NCBI GenBank assembly: GCA_963712465.1
Contig: CAVQHY010000005.1
Location: forward strand, 186,001-250,000
Direction of reading: 5' to 3'
Source: CAVQHY01 sp963712465
GTDB taxonomy: Bacteria; Actinomycetota; Thermoleophilia; Gaiellales; Gaiellaceae
Length of the DNA: 64,000 nucleotides
Part shown: positions 16,456 to 24,302 of the stretch, in pieces
Numbering within the stretch: the first letter of the stretch is position 1
Layout of the letters: every line of letters begins with the position of its first letter
The notes under the pieces: model-generated
Told to the model about the DNA's origin: nothing
The model's input: the letters and a program-made list of their open reading frames with translations, nothing else
The model's database searches: none
Program-made: the position numbers and the translations under genes

Positions 16456-17132
16456 GGCGCTGCACTCCAGGCGAGCACCTTGACCCCCTCGTGCCACTGG
16501 GGGCTCCCCGCGGTCTTTCCCGGGACGTCGAAGAGGAGCCGGGCGCGCGGCTCGGCCGCGAGGTAGTCGCGGGTCGCGTCCGCGACGCTGTCCCAGTCGG
16601 AGTCGTCGACGACCACGAGCGCCTCGTCCGCCAGGTACGGCTCGGCCAGCCGAAGCGCGTCGAGCTGCGGCTCGTAGCCGTGCGCCGCGTCGTAGTAGTA
16701 GACGCCGACGCGACGTTCGCCGAGAGCGCCCGAGCGCAGGAGCTCGAGCGCGTCGCCCTCGATAATCGTCGCCCCGCGCGCGCCGAAGCGCTCGAGGTTC
16801 GCCTCGAGGGCGGCCCGGCTGGCTGCAGGAAGCGAGCGCCCGCCGATCTCCGCCGGCCCGAACGCGAAGTGGTCGAGCGCGGCGAACTCCGCGCCGTCGT
16901 TGCCGCGCATCGCGCCGATCAGGCTCGCTCCCATGTAGGTGCCCGCCTCGACGTAGCACTCGCCCGGGCCGAGCATGCTCGCGGCGAGGTTGAGCAGGGC
17001 GAGCACGTTCTCTGTCGCGAGGTTCGGCACGCCGTCGAGCACGTCGTCGAAGCGTCGCCCACGCGGGAACGGCGACCGCGGGAAGTCGTCGAAGAGGCCA
17101 GGCAGCTCGGCGGCGAAGCGCTCGACATCCAT
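16452..17132 (-). CDS. CmcI/TylF-like class I methyltransferase
   Basis: A 226-residue Rossmann-fold protein: ECYVEAGTYMGASLIGAMRG (about residues 77-96) is the SAM-binding loop, GVYYYDAAHGYEPQLDALRL near 141 is the acidic metal-binding motif seen in sugar and cephalosporin O-methyltransferases, and VVVDDSDWDSV follows. It is the first gene of a three-gene coupled operon with a YdcF-like protein and a GT2, which suggests methylation of a glycan or glycolipid precursor. ATG at 17132 is clear. Confidence 0.8.
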   Translation of the reverse strand: MDVERFAAELPGLFDDFPRSPFPRGRRFDDVLDGVPNLATENVLALLNLAASMLGPGECYVEAGTYMGASLIGAMRGNDGAEFAALDHFAFGPAEIGGRSLPAASRAALEANLERFGARGATIIEGDALELLRSGALGERRVGVYYYDAAHGYEPQLDALRLAEPYLADEALVVVDDSDWDSVADATRDYLAAEPRARLLFDVPGKTAGSPQWHEGVKVLAWSAAP

Positions 17133-17174
17133 CGCCGGTCAGCCTACCGGGCGGCGATACCATGTCCCCGCTCC

Positions 17175-17245
17175 GGCGCGGTGGCCGAGTGGCTAGGCAG
17201 AGGCCTGCAAAGCCTCGTACACCGGTTCGACTCCGGTCCGCGCCT
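17175..17245 (+). tRNA. tRNA-Cys (anticodon GCA), integration target
   Basis: The 71-nucleotide cloverleaf has acceptor stem GGCGCGG with CCGCGCC, anticodon stem GAGGC/GCCTC around loop CTGCAAA, and discriminator T73. Its 3' 24 bases plus downstream flank are repeated at 17986 and 27454, marking it as the attachment gene of the following island. Confidence 0.95.
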
Positions 17246-17264
17246 TAAAGTGCCGCAAATAGCG
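17222..17264 (+). repeat. attachment-type direct repeat, copy 1 (tRNA-Cys end)
   Basis: These 43 bases begin CCGGTTCGACTCCGG inside the tRNA and end GCCGCAAATAGCG outside it. The identical 43 bases occur at 17986-18028, and a copy with two differences at 27454-27495. This is the arrangement left by elements that integrate at a tRNA 3' end. Confidence 0.85.
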
Positions 17265-17278
17265 GGCGATTTCTGAAG

Positions 17279-17548
17279 TCACTGCTTGGACTTCCAGGCC
17301 TCCCCGGCCAGCTCCATGCCGCGGGCGAGGACCGCGACAAGGCCGATGAAACCCGCGAGGATCCCTCGCCGGAGCCGGAGATTCCGAACTCTCCGTGGCC
17401 CGGCGCACCGGACGTAGGGGAACCATGGCCAGCCGCTACGTCTATCGCCGTCCCAGACCCGCCGCCAGAGGAGGGAGAGGAACCCTCTAACCGCGAGGGT
17501 CGGCGGCGAGGCCGCTGAGACGTGCGGGATGCCCCTGGTCGGAGGCAC
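17279..17548 (-). CDS. small putative membrane protein
   Basis: An 89-codon minus-strand frame ends ILAGFIGLVAVLARGMELA then GEAWKSKQ. Only the last 30 residues look protein-like: one hydrophobic helix and an amphipathic tail. A decayed homologue of this tail (MQLAGERWRANK then stop) lies at the same distance beside att copy 2, so the tail is conserved with the attachment site. The N-terminal half is arginine/proline-rich and the true start is uncertain. Confidence 0.35.
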   Translation of the reverse strand: MPPTRGIPHVSAASPPTLAVRGFLSLLWRRVWDGDRRSGWPWFPYVRCAGPRRVRNLRLRRGILAGFIGLVAVLARGMELAGEAWKSKQ

Positions 17549-17636
17549 CCCGCAGCGAAAGCTCTGTCACGCCGTGACAGAAGGTTCTAAGGTCTCTGGT
17601 TCCGAACCGTTCAGCCGACACGAAAGCGAGGTTCTC

Positions 17637-17921
17637 ATGGCGGTCGCGATTGAGATGAACTTTGCCGGCGCGACGCTCGATCAGTACGACCAGGTGATGA
17701 AGAAGATGGGTTTGTCGCCCGAAGCCCCGCCGCCCGACGGAGCGATCTTCCACTGGGTAGCGGCGACTGACGACGGGATCCATGTCGTCGATGTCTGGGA
17801 AACGAGGGAGCAGTTTGACCGCTTCGCGCAGGAGCAGATCGGGCCGTACACCCGGGAGGTCGGCATCGAGAGCGAGCCGGAGATGCGTTTCTACGATGTC
17901 CACAATCGCCTCGGAGCTTGA
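17637..17921 (+). CDS. small alpha/beta-barrel hypothetical protein
   Basis: A 94-residue protein, MAVAIEMNFAGATLDQYDQV at the start and IFHWVAATDDGIHVVDVWET near residue 40, with the beta-alpha-beta pattern of dimeric ferredoxin-like (ABM/stress-response) barrels. ATG at 17637 is chosen because an AGCGAGG lies 7 bases upstream; longer versions add unstructured sequence. It is the only clear cargo of the first, 720-base segment between tRNA-Cys and att copy 2. No enzyme activity can be assigned. Confidence 0.7.
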   Translation: MAVAIEMNFAGATLDQYDQVMKKMGLSPEAPPPDGAIFHWVAATDDGIHVVDVWETREQFDRFAQEQIGPYTREVGIESEPEMRFYDVHNRLGA

Positions 17922-17985
17922 GTAGCTCGGGGATCGGGCAATAGGAGGACGGCGAGTCTCGGTGGACCCTGAAATCACTCCGGCC

Positions 17986-18028
17986 CCGGTTCGACTCCGG
18001 TCCGCGCCTTAAAGTGCCGCAAATAGCG
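17986..18028 (+). repeat. attachment-type direct repeat, copy 2
   Basis: A perfect 43-base copy of the tRNA-Cys 3' end and flank, preceded by CCCTGAAATCACTCCGG and followed by CCTGAAGTCAC. It divides the island into two tandem segments. Confidence 0.85.
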
Positions 18029-18043
18029 ACGATTCCTGAAGTC

Positions 18044-18083
18044 ACTTGTTGGCTCGCCAGCGCTCGCCGGCAAGCTGCATGCC
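18044..18083 (-). pseudogene. remnant of the small membrane protein tail beside att copy 2
   Basis: The minus strand reads MQLAGERWRANK and TGA, the counterpart of MELAGEAWKSKQ beside tRNA-Cys. Upstream the frame is closed by a stop, so only the tail survives. Confidence 0.4.
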
Positions 18084-18171
18084 GCGGCCGAGTTCGTCGC
18101 TGCGTCAGACCGAACGATTGTTTTCTGACACCCGCGAAATAGGGCGGGGGGTGTCCGTGGTGCCACGGAGC

Positions 18172-18981
18172 TCAGCTGCAGCGCGACGCTGCGACGCCCG
18201 CGACTGTCGTGCGTGGCGTCGCCGTCTTCTCCGCAACGAGAGCGATCTTGCGGACCCGTCCTTCCCGCAGCCAGTCGCTCCAGAGCCGGTGGGCGGCCAG
18301 CAGCTCCTCCAGTGCCCTGGGCCCGATCTGCCCGGCAATGTCCGTAGCGTCGGCGGCGAACGCGTTGATCAATGAATCCGCCACGGCACAGTGGGACCGA
18401 CTGCAGTCATCCTGCCAGCGGACAAGCAGCCCGACCCGCTCCAAGCACGTGAGCATCTCCTGCAGCGGGGTGAGCCAGACCGTGTCGGCGTCAGGCATGC
18501 TCTCTCGCTCTGCCTCCGTGAGGGGCAGGCCCTCTTCCATGGTGAAGGCGAACCGCCCGCCGGTCTTGAGCTCCCGAGATATCTCCTGAAACAGTGTCTC
18601 CTTTGCGGGAAAGGCGAGCATGGTCTCGAACAGGAGCACCACGTCGAACGGGCCGGGAGGGATCGGAGGGATTCGTGAGACTTCGAAGCGGCATGGAAGG
18701 TCGCCGGCGCTCTCACGTGCGATGTCGATGGCGCTGGAGCTGGAGTCCACCCCCAGATAGGTGCAACCCAGCTCCTGAGTGATGAACCGTCCGGGCCCGG
18801 CAACTCCGCAGCATAGGTCCAGCACGGAGACCCCGGGTGCGATGCCGGCCTGACCCGCCAGGGCCCGAATCTCGGCGGCGCGCATGAAGCTCTCCTGCTC
18901 GACGAACTCGCCGGGGGCGTACGCCGACACGCGGGCTCGCTGCAGGGCCCGAACGAACGGAGCGCGCTCGTCCTGGTTCAT
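18172..18981 (-). CDS. SAM-dependent methyltransferase
   Basis: A 269-residue class I methyltransferase with the SAM-binding motif VSVLDLCCGVAGPGRFITQE at about residues 51-70, an acidic motif in YLGVDSSSSAIDIAR, and FDVVLLFETMLAFPAKE after strand four. FTMEEGLPLTEAERESMPDA and the later LITP-type loop (VWLTPLQEML) resemble sarcosine/dimethylglycine or sterol-type methyltransferases, but the substrate is not decidable. It is the first gene of the larger island segment, transcribed away from the phosphatidyltransferase gene. Confidence 0.82.
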   Translation of the reverse strand: MNQDERAPFVRALQRARVSAYAPGEFVEQESFMRAAEIRALAGQAGIAPGVSVLDLCCGVAGPGRFITQELGCTYLGVDSSSSAIDIARESAGDLPCRFEVSRIPPIPPGPFDVVLLFETMLAFPAKETLFQEISRELKTGGRFAFTMEEGLPLTEAERESMPDADTVWLTPLQEMLTCLERVGLLVRWQDDCSRSHCAVADSLINAFAADATDIAGQIGPRALEELLAAHRLWSDWLREGRVRKIALVAEKTATPRTTVAGVAASRCS

Positions 18982-19040
18982 GGCTGTTCCACGCGCACAC
19001 AGTTGACGATCTTCGGCCTCACCTTCCCACCGGCCCGGGG

Positions 19041-21464
19041 ATGAACCGGAGCACCGTGTTTCCCGTAACTACCCCACGTACCCACGAACACGGAGGCACG
19101 GTGCGAGCGGTTCAGGCCTTGCCGGTGACCGGGCTGATCGCCCAGGTACTGTTGGTCGCCGCCCTCGCGGGAACCGTCGGCCTCAGCGGCGCCGGCTGGG
19201 TCGTCGGAGTCACCTGCGGCGTGATCACGAATGCGGCACTGGCGCGCGGCCTCTCCCGCTACCGCGTCGACCGGCTGGGCCCGGCCGACTGGGTGACCCT
19301 TGTTCGGGCGACGCTCGCCGTCGGTGTCGCGGCGCTGGTCGCGGACTCGTTCGATCAACCCGCGCCGGTCACGCTCCTGGTGACACTCACGGTCGTCGCA
19401 CTCGCGCTGGACGCGGTCGACGGATGGGTCGCGCGACGCAACAGGACGGCGTCGACGTTCGGCGCGCACTTCGACGGTGAGGTCGACGCGTTCCTGATCC
19501 TCGTCCTCAGCGTGTATGTCGCCCGCTCGACCGGCGCGTGGGTGCTCGCGATCGGCGCGGCACGCTACGCGTTCCTCGCAGCCGGGTGGTTGCTGCCGTG
19601 GCTGCGTGAGCCGCTGCCGCCGCGCTACTGGCGCAGGGTCGTCGCTGCGACTCAAGGGGTTGTTCTGACGATCGCGGCTGCCGACGTCCTGCCGCATGTT
19701 CTGACCCAAGCTGCCCTCGCCGTCGCGCTGGCCCTGCTCTGCGAGTCGTTCGGCCGCGACACGTGGTGGCTTTGGGCCCACCGGCACGCCTCGGTTGCAG
19801 ATCAAAACGCCGCCGTGAGCCACACACGCGGACGCGTGCGAACGAGTCTTGCCGCGGCGCTCACGATCGCCGCCATCTTGTTCGTCTGGGTCGCTCTGGT
19901 CGCTCCCGACCATCCGAGTCGTCTCACGCCGACTGCGTTCTTGAGGCTCCCGCTCGAGGGCCTCGTCGTCATTGCCCTGGCCCTCGCCCTGCCGGCCACG
20001 CCTCGACGCGTCCTGGCTTGGGTCGTCGGACCGCTTCTGGGTCTGCTGCTGATCGTGAAGATCCTCGACCTGGGCCTCTACACGGCCTTCGACCGACCGT
20101 TCGATCCCATTGCCGACTGGAGCTACACCGGGATCGGCATCGAGACGCTGCGCGACTCGGTCGGTTCGAGGGACGCGAACGTGGTCGTCGCCGCGGCGGC
20201 GGCGCTCATCGTCGGCGTACTCCTCTTCACGAGCCTCGCCGTGCGTCGCCTGACCCGCGTCGCTGTCAGTCACAGCCGATGGTCATTCCGTGCCATCGCG
20301 GCCCTCGGAGCCGTCTGGGTGCTCTGTTGGGCGTTCGGGGCGCAGCTCGTTTCCCAGGTTCCGATCGCCTCGACGAGCGCCGCCGGCCTGGCCGTCGACG
20401 AGGTGCGCGCCGTGCGCGCCGGCATCCGGGATCGCGCGATCTTCGCGGACGAGATCCGTCGCGACCCTTACCGTGGCGTCCCGGGCGACCAACTGCTGAC
20501 CGGCCTGCGCGGCAAGGACGTCATCCTCACGTTCGTCGAGAGCTATGGAAAGGTCGCGGTCCAGGATTCGTCTTTCTCGCCACGCGTCGATGCGTTTCTC
20601 GACGTGGGGACGGAGCGACTGGCGGCAGCCGGCTTCCACGCGCGGAGCGCCTTCCTCACCTCGTCCACGTTCGGCGGCGCCAGCTGGCTGGCGCATTCCA
20701 CGATGCATTCGGGAGTCTGGGTCAACAGGCAATGGCGCTACGACCAGCTCGTCGCGAGCCACCGAGTCACACTCAGCCAGGCGTTCAAGCGGGCCGGATG
20801 GCGCACCGTCGATTACGTGCCGGCGAACGACCGGGACTGGCCGCAGTCGTCGTTCTACGGCTGGGACAAGGTCTACGACCAGCGCAACCTCGGTTATCTC
20901 GGTCCCAGATTCGCCTTCGCTCCCATGCCCGACCAGTACGTCTTCTTGGCTTTGCAGCGCCTCGAGCTTGCGAAACGCGACCGCCGTCCCCTCTTCGCGG
21001 AGGTCGACACGGTGTCGAGCCACGCGCCGTGGACCCGCATTCCCGAGCTGATCGACTGGGGCGACGTCGACGACGGCTCGGTCTTCAACAGCATTCCGGT
21101 GGGCCAGGTGACTACGGCCGCGCTCTGGAGCGACCCGGACCGGGTACGTGCGGCCTACGCCCGGTCGATCGAGTACTCCTTGAACACCCTGATCTCCTTC
21201 GTGCAGCACTATGGCGACGACAATCTCGTGCTCGTCGTCCTGGGAGATCATCAGCCCTCGACGATCGTTACCGGGCTGCACCCGGACCTGAGTCACGACG
21301 TGCCGGTCTCGGTTATCGCCCACGACCCGGCGGTGCTGGACCAGATCGCCGAGTGGGGCTGGGAGGACGGCATGCGGCCCGGCCCGCAAGCGCCGGTCTG
21401 GCCGATGGACGCCTTCCGCGACCGCTTCCTCAGCGCATTCGGCTCGCAACCGGCGGCCGGGTAG
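19041..21464 (+). CDS. fused CDP-alcohol phosphatidyltransferase / sulfatase-type membrane enzyme
   Basis: An 807-residue polytopic protein. Residues about 25-240 hold a CDP-alcohol phosphatidyltransferase with the complete motif DAVDGWVARRNR followed by GAHFDGEVD, i.e. Dx2DGx2AR...Gx3Dx3D. A second helical block (about 270-460) leads to an extracytoplasmic alkaline-phosphatase/sulfatase-type domain with VILTFVESYGKVAV (first metal ligand), STFGGASWLAHSTMHSGV (nucleophile region) and LVVLGDHQPS (late metal ligands), resembling lipoteichoic-acid-synthase-type phosphoglycerol transferases. It could both make a phosphatidyl lipid and transfer its head group. ATG at 19041, or GTG at 19101, starts it. 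Confidence 0.82.
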   Translation: MNRSTVFPVTTPRTHEHGGTVRAVQALPVTGLIAQVLLVAALAGTVGLSGAGWVVGVTCGVITNAALARGLSRYRVDRLGPADWVTLVRATLAVGVAALVADSFDQPAPVTLLVTLTVVALALDAVDGWVARRNRTASTFGAHFDGEVDAFLILVLSVYVARSTGAWVLAIGAARYAFLAAGWLLPWLREPLPPRYWRRVVAATQGVVLTIAAADVLPHVLTQAALAVALALLCESFGRDTWWLWAHRHASVADQNAAVSHTRGRVRTSLAAALTIAAILFVWVALVAPDHPSRLTPTAFLRLPLEGLVVIALALALPATPRRVLAWVVGPLLGLLLIVKILDLGLYTAFDRPFDPIADWSYTGIGIETLRDSVGSRDANVVVAAAAALIVGVLLFTSLAVRRLTRVAVSHSRWSFRAIAALGAVWVLCWAFGAQLVSQVPIASTSAAGLAVDEVRAVRAGIRDRAIFADEIRRDPYRGVPGDQLLTGLRGKDVILTFVESYGKVAVQDSSFSPRVDAFLDVGTERLAAAGFHARSAFLTSSTFGGASWLAHSTMHSGVWVNRQWRYDQLVASHRVTLSQAFKRAGWRTVDYVPANDRDWPQSSFYGWDKVYDQRNLGYLGPRFAFAPMPDQYVFLALQRLELAKRDRRPLFAEVDTVSSHAPWTRIPELIDWGDVDDGSVFNSIPVGQVTTAALWSDPDRVRAAYARSIEYSLNTLISFVQHYGDDNLVLVVLGDHQPSTIVTGLHPDLSHDVPVSVIAHDPAVLDQIAEWGWEDGMRPGPQAPVWPMDAFRDRFLSAFGSQPAAG

Positions 21465-21481
21465 CTCGTCGACGTCCGTCG

Positions 21482-21671
21482 TCAGTGGCCTCGGGCAGGT
21501 CTGTGGACGAGCAGTCCACGGCCAGGAGCGTTGCCGGTTCCGAAGGCGAGGTTTCTCGTGGCCGTCGACGAGCCCGTCGAAGCTGAACACTCGGGCGGCC
21601 GTGGTGTATCCGTGGGCGAACCGCAGGGGCACCGAGACCTGGGTGCGGATCGTCGCGGCGGGCAGCGGCAT
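21482..21671 (-). pseudogene. truncated, frameshifted GTP cyclohydrolase II (RibA) N-terminus
   Basis: The minus strand begins at ATG 21671 and reads TIRTQVSVPLRFAHGYTTAA then RVFSFDGLVDGHE, the N-terminal strand of RibA-type GTP cyclohydrolase II. One extra A after the HE codons shifts the frame; the continuation NLAFGTGNAPGRG lies in the next frame and stops before the zinc cysteines. Everything downstream, including the active site, is missing. A GAGG precedes the ATG, 12 bases after the RibD-like stop, so it was the last gene of this operon. Confidence 0.6.
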
Positions 21672-21683
21672 CGGTTTCCTCGG

Positions 21684-22376
21684 TCAGTCGGTCCGGAACC
21701 GCGGCGAGAGCCCGTAGCGCAGCAGCACCACATCGCCGATCTGGCAGACCTCGGCGAGCGTCGCGCGCCGGTCGGGGTTCCAGGGGAAGAGGCCGTCGCT
21801 CACGAACCGCGGGGCCCGGGAGTCGCCGACGAAGAAGGGAGCGACGACCAGCTGCAGCTCGTCGGCGAGGTTGTCGGTCAGGAACTGGGTGTGCACCTTA
21901 CCGCCGCCCTCGACCATCAGCCGCTTCACACCGCGGGCGCCGAGGTCCTCGCTGATCCTGCGCATCTTCACCGGCTGGCCACCGTCGACCACGGTCGCCA
22001 CGGGTCCGAGTCGCGAGCGGGCGTCGGCCACCCGCGGGCTCGGGCAGTAGACGAGCTTCTCGGTGTCGCCGGTGGTGAAGAAGTCGGCGCACGCGTCCAG
22101 CTCCACCCGATCGGTCACGGTGACCTTGATCGGCGACGGCGCGAGCCCACGAGCCCTTCGCTCCTCGCGGCGGGTCTTCGAGCGCACCAGCAGCCGCGGG
22201 TTGTCGTTCCGCACGGTAGCCGCGCCCACCAGGATCGCGTCGCAGGAGGCGCGCACGGCGTCGACGCGGTCGAAGTCGGCGTCGTTGGACAGCGCGAGGC
22301 GCGGCGCCGTCGCGCTGCCGAGATAACCGTCGATCGACATGCCGCAGCTCAACAGGGTGTACGGGCGGTCAGGCAT
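21684..22376 (-). CDS. RibD C-terminal / dihydrofolate-reductase-family reductase
   Basis: A 230-residue protein with the RibD-reductase/DHFR-like fold: YTLLSCGMSIDGYLG at the N-terminus, DAILVGAATVRNDNPRLLVR (about residues 46-65) and GVKRLMVEGGGKVHTQFL near 150, the NADPH-binding glycine loop. Such enzymes reduce the ribosyl group of the GTP-cyclohydrolase-II product in riboflavin-type pathways. There is no deaminase domain. The ATG at 22376 overlaps the end of the flippase-like gene by 8 bases. Next to a RibA remnant, it probably acts on a GTP-derived pyrimidine. Confidence 0.85.
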   Translation of the reverse strand: MPDRPYTLLSCGMSIDGYLGSATAPRLALSNDADFDRVDAVRASCDAILVGAATVRNDNPRLLVRSKTRREERRARGLAPSPIKVTVTDRVELDACADFFTTGDTEKLVYCPSPRVADARSRLGPVATVVDGGQPVKMRRISEDLGARGVKRLMVEGGGKVHTQFLTDNLADELQLVVAPFFVGDSRAPRFVSDGLFPWNPDRRATLAEVCQIGDVVLLRYGLSPRFRTD

Positions 22377-23355
22377 GTGCGTCTCCGTCCGGCCGCACGG
22401 CGACCGGGACCCGCCACTGGAGCGACGGTTCGGGTCGCCCCGGAGGCCGGGTACGACGGCACCATGCCACCACGAGGAAGGCGGCACCCGGCAGGCTGGC
22501 GACGAGCACCATGACGCCGTAGACGACGGCGGTGGCGACCCCTCGTTCCGCACCCAGGCCGGCCGCGCCGAACACCCATGCCGTCATGCCCTCGCGCGGC
22601 CCCCAGCCGCCGACGCTGGGCAGCACCATGGCCAGCATCACGAGCAACGCCAGCGGCAGCATCCGGGACAGTGGCGCGGTGGTGCCCGCGGTCCGCGCGG
22701 CGATCAGGAAGGTGACCACGTGGCCGCCGACGACCAGCGCAGATGCGAGCGCGATGCCCAGCCAAGCCCCCCGGGCGAGCAGCCCATCGCGGATGTCGCC
22801 GGCCGCTGCGCTCCGGACCCGCGCCCACGGGGACCGACCGCCGCCGGGTCGCGCTCGAGCAACGAGCACGGCGCCGAACACCGCCACGAGGACCGCGATC
22901 GCGATCAGCGGCATGAACGAGTGCACGGGCGACGGCAGCGCGAGGAGAACGACGACGGTCAGGACGACCTGCACGACCTGCCCGGCGGAGCGTTCCCACG
23001 CCACGGCCCGCAACCCACGGCCGACGTCGCTGACGTCGCGACCGTGGCTGACCCCGCGGTGGATGTCGCCCACGACCCCGCCGGGCAGCGTGACGTTGAG
23101 AAACAGCGACCGGTAGTACGCCGCCACCGCAGCGGGCAGCGGCAGGTCGACGCCGAGACCACGGGCTACGATCTTCCACCGCCAGGCACAGCACACGGTG
23201 GTCAGCACTGTGAGGCCTGCCGCTGCCGCCAGGGCCCGGCCGTCGACCGTGCGGACGCCGTCGAGGAACGGGCCTTCGCCCAGGCGCCAGACCAGAACGG
23301 TGAACGTCACGGCGGTGCCCACGAGGCGGGCCCAGGCCCATACGGTCAGCCTCAT
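22369..23355 (-). CDS. lysylphosphatidylglycerol-synthase TM-region (UPF0104) membrane protein
   Basis: A 328-residue integral membrane protein with about eight helices and the UPF0104/MprF-flippase signature: RSLFLNVTLPGGVVGDIHRG near residue 82, AVAWERSAGQVVQVVLTVVV near 117 and MVLPSVGGWGPREGMTAWVF near 249. These domains flip or bind lipid-linked products. It overlaps the methyltransferase start by 4 bases (ATGA) and the reductase start by 8, so it is embedded in the operon and likely handles its membrane-associated product. Confidence 0.85.
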   Translation of the reverse strand: MRLTVWAWARLVGTAVTFTVLVWRLGEGPFLDGVRTVDGRALAAAAGLTVLTTVCCAWRWKIVARGLGVDLPLPAAVAAYYRSLFLNVTLPGGVVGDIHRGVSHGRDVSDVGRGLRAVAWERSAGQVVQVVLTVVVLLALPSPVHSFMPLIAIAVLVAVFGAVLVARARPGGGRSPWARVRSAAAGDIRDGLLARGAWLGIALASALVVGGHVVTFLIAARTAGTTAPLSRMLPLALLVMLAMVLPSVGGWGPREGMTAWVFGAAGLGAERGVATAVVYGVMVLVASLPGAAFLVVAWCRRTRPPGRPEPSLQWRVPVAVRPDGDAHA

Positions 23356-24302
23356 GCTGACGCCCGATCTGCTCGAGGATGCTGCCGGCGGGTTGCCCCG
23401 GCCGGCCCCGCGCCGAACGGTTCCCGACCCGGGCTAACGCTCGCGAGGGGCAGCCGCGTTATCGGCCTGGACGGCCGTCGCCGGGGCAGGGCCAGCAGGT
23501 CGGCGTGGTCCACGGTGACGGCGAGCTGCCCGGCTGCTGCCTCCGCCAGACGTCGGCGTGCGTAGGCGTCGATCTCGGCGGCCAGCTCGATCTGCTGCTC
23601 GCACGCGGCACCCACCCACCCGGTGAACCACTGCGCCGCCAGGTCGGCCTCGAAGGCGCCGAGTCGCCACGGGCTGGGCCGGACGAGGACATCGGCCCCC
23701 AATCGGCCGAACCCCTCGACGGCGACCGCGACCGCGTCCGGGCCGAGCAGACGGCCCCTCTCCGTCGTGCGGCGTTGGTGGGCGTCGAATGCGGCGGCCA
23801 CGCCGGCGTCTAGCGGATCCGCCGGGTTCAGGTCGACGCGACCGACGACGGACAACGTCAGCAGCACGGGACACCCGGCGCCGGCACAGACGGTGACTAG
23901 CCCGGCCAGCTCCTCGCCGGTCAGCAGATCCAGCATCGCCGAGGCGGTAATGAGGGTTGCGTCGGCGAGATCGCCCGGGTCCAGCCGGGTGATGTCGGAA
24001 TGCCTGGTCTCGACGGTGACCGCGGCCCCGTCGGCGGCCTCGCCGGGGTGGTCCGCGGCGGCGACGGCCAGCAGGTCGGCGTCCCGGTCGTGCACGACCC
24101 AGTGCTGCGGTCCGGGCAGCCGTGGCGCGAGCCAGCGCCCCATCGCCCCGGTGCCGCAGCCGAGGTCGTGGATCACCCGGCGACCGGCCGTCGGAAGACG
24201 TCGCCGCAGCTGTTCGGCGAGGTCGGGCGCACGGGCCGCAGCGTCAGCAGGCTCGCGGAGGGCGAGCCATCCCCGGCTGACCCGGATGCCCTCGACAGTC
24301 AT
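23352..24302 (-). CDS. class I SAM-dependent methyltransferase
   Basis: A 316-residue methyltransferase with RRVIHDLGCGTGAMGRWLAP (about residues 41-60) as SAM-binding loop, WVVHDRDADLLAVAA as acidic motif, and LITASAMLDLLTGEELAGLV after strand four. ATG at 24302 overlaps the glycosyltransferase stop. The C-terminus beyond residue 290 is proline/arginine-rich. It most likely methylates the product or intermediate of the surrounding operon; nothing identifies the acceptor. Confidence 0.82.
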   Translation of the reverse strand: MTVEGIRVSRGWLALREPADAAARAPDLAEQLRRRLPTAGRRVIHDLGCGTGAMGRWLAPRLPGPQHWVVHDRDADLLAVAAADHPGEAADGAAVTVETRHSDITRLDPGDLADATLITASAMLDLLTGEELAGLVTVCAGAGCPVLLTLSVVGRVDLNPADPLDAGVAAAFDAHQRRTTERGRLLGPDAVAVAVEGFGRLGADVLVRPSPWRLGAFEADLAAQWFTGWVGAACEQQIELAAEIDAYARRRLAEAAAGQLAVTVDHADLLALPRRRPSRPITRLPLASVSPGREPFGAGPAGATRRQHPRADRASA

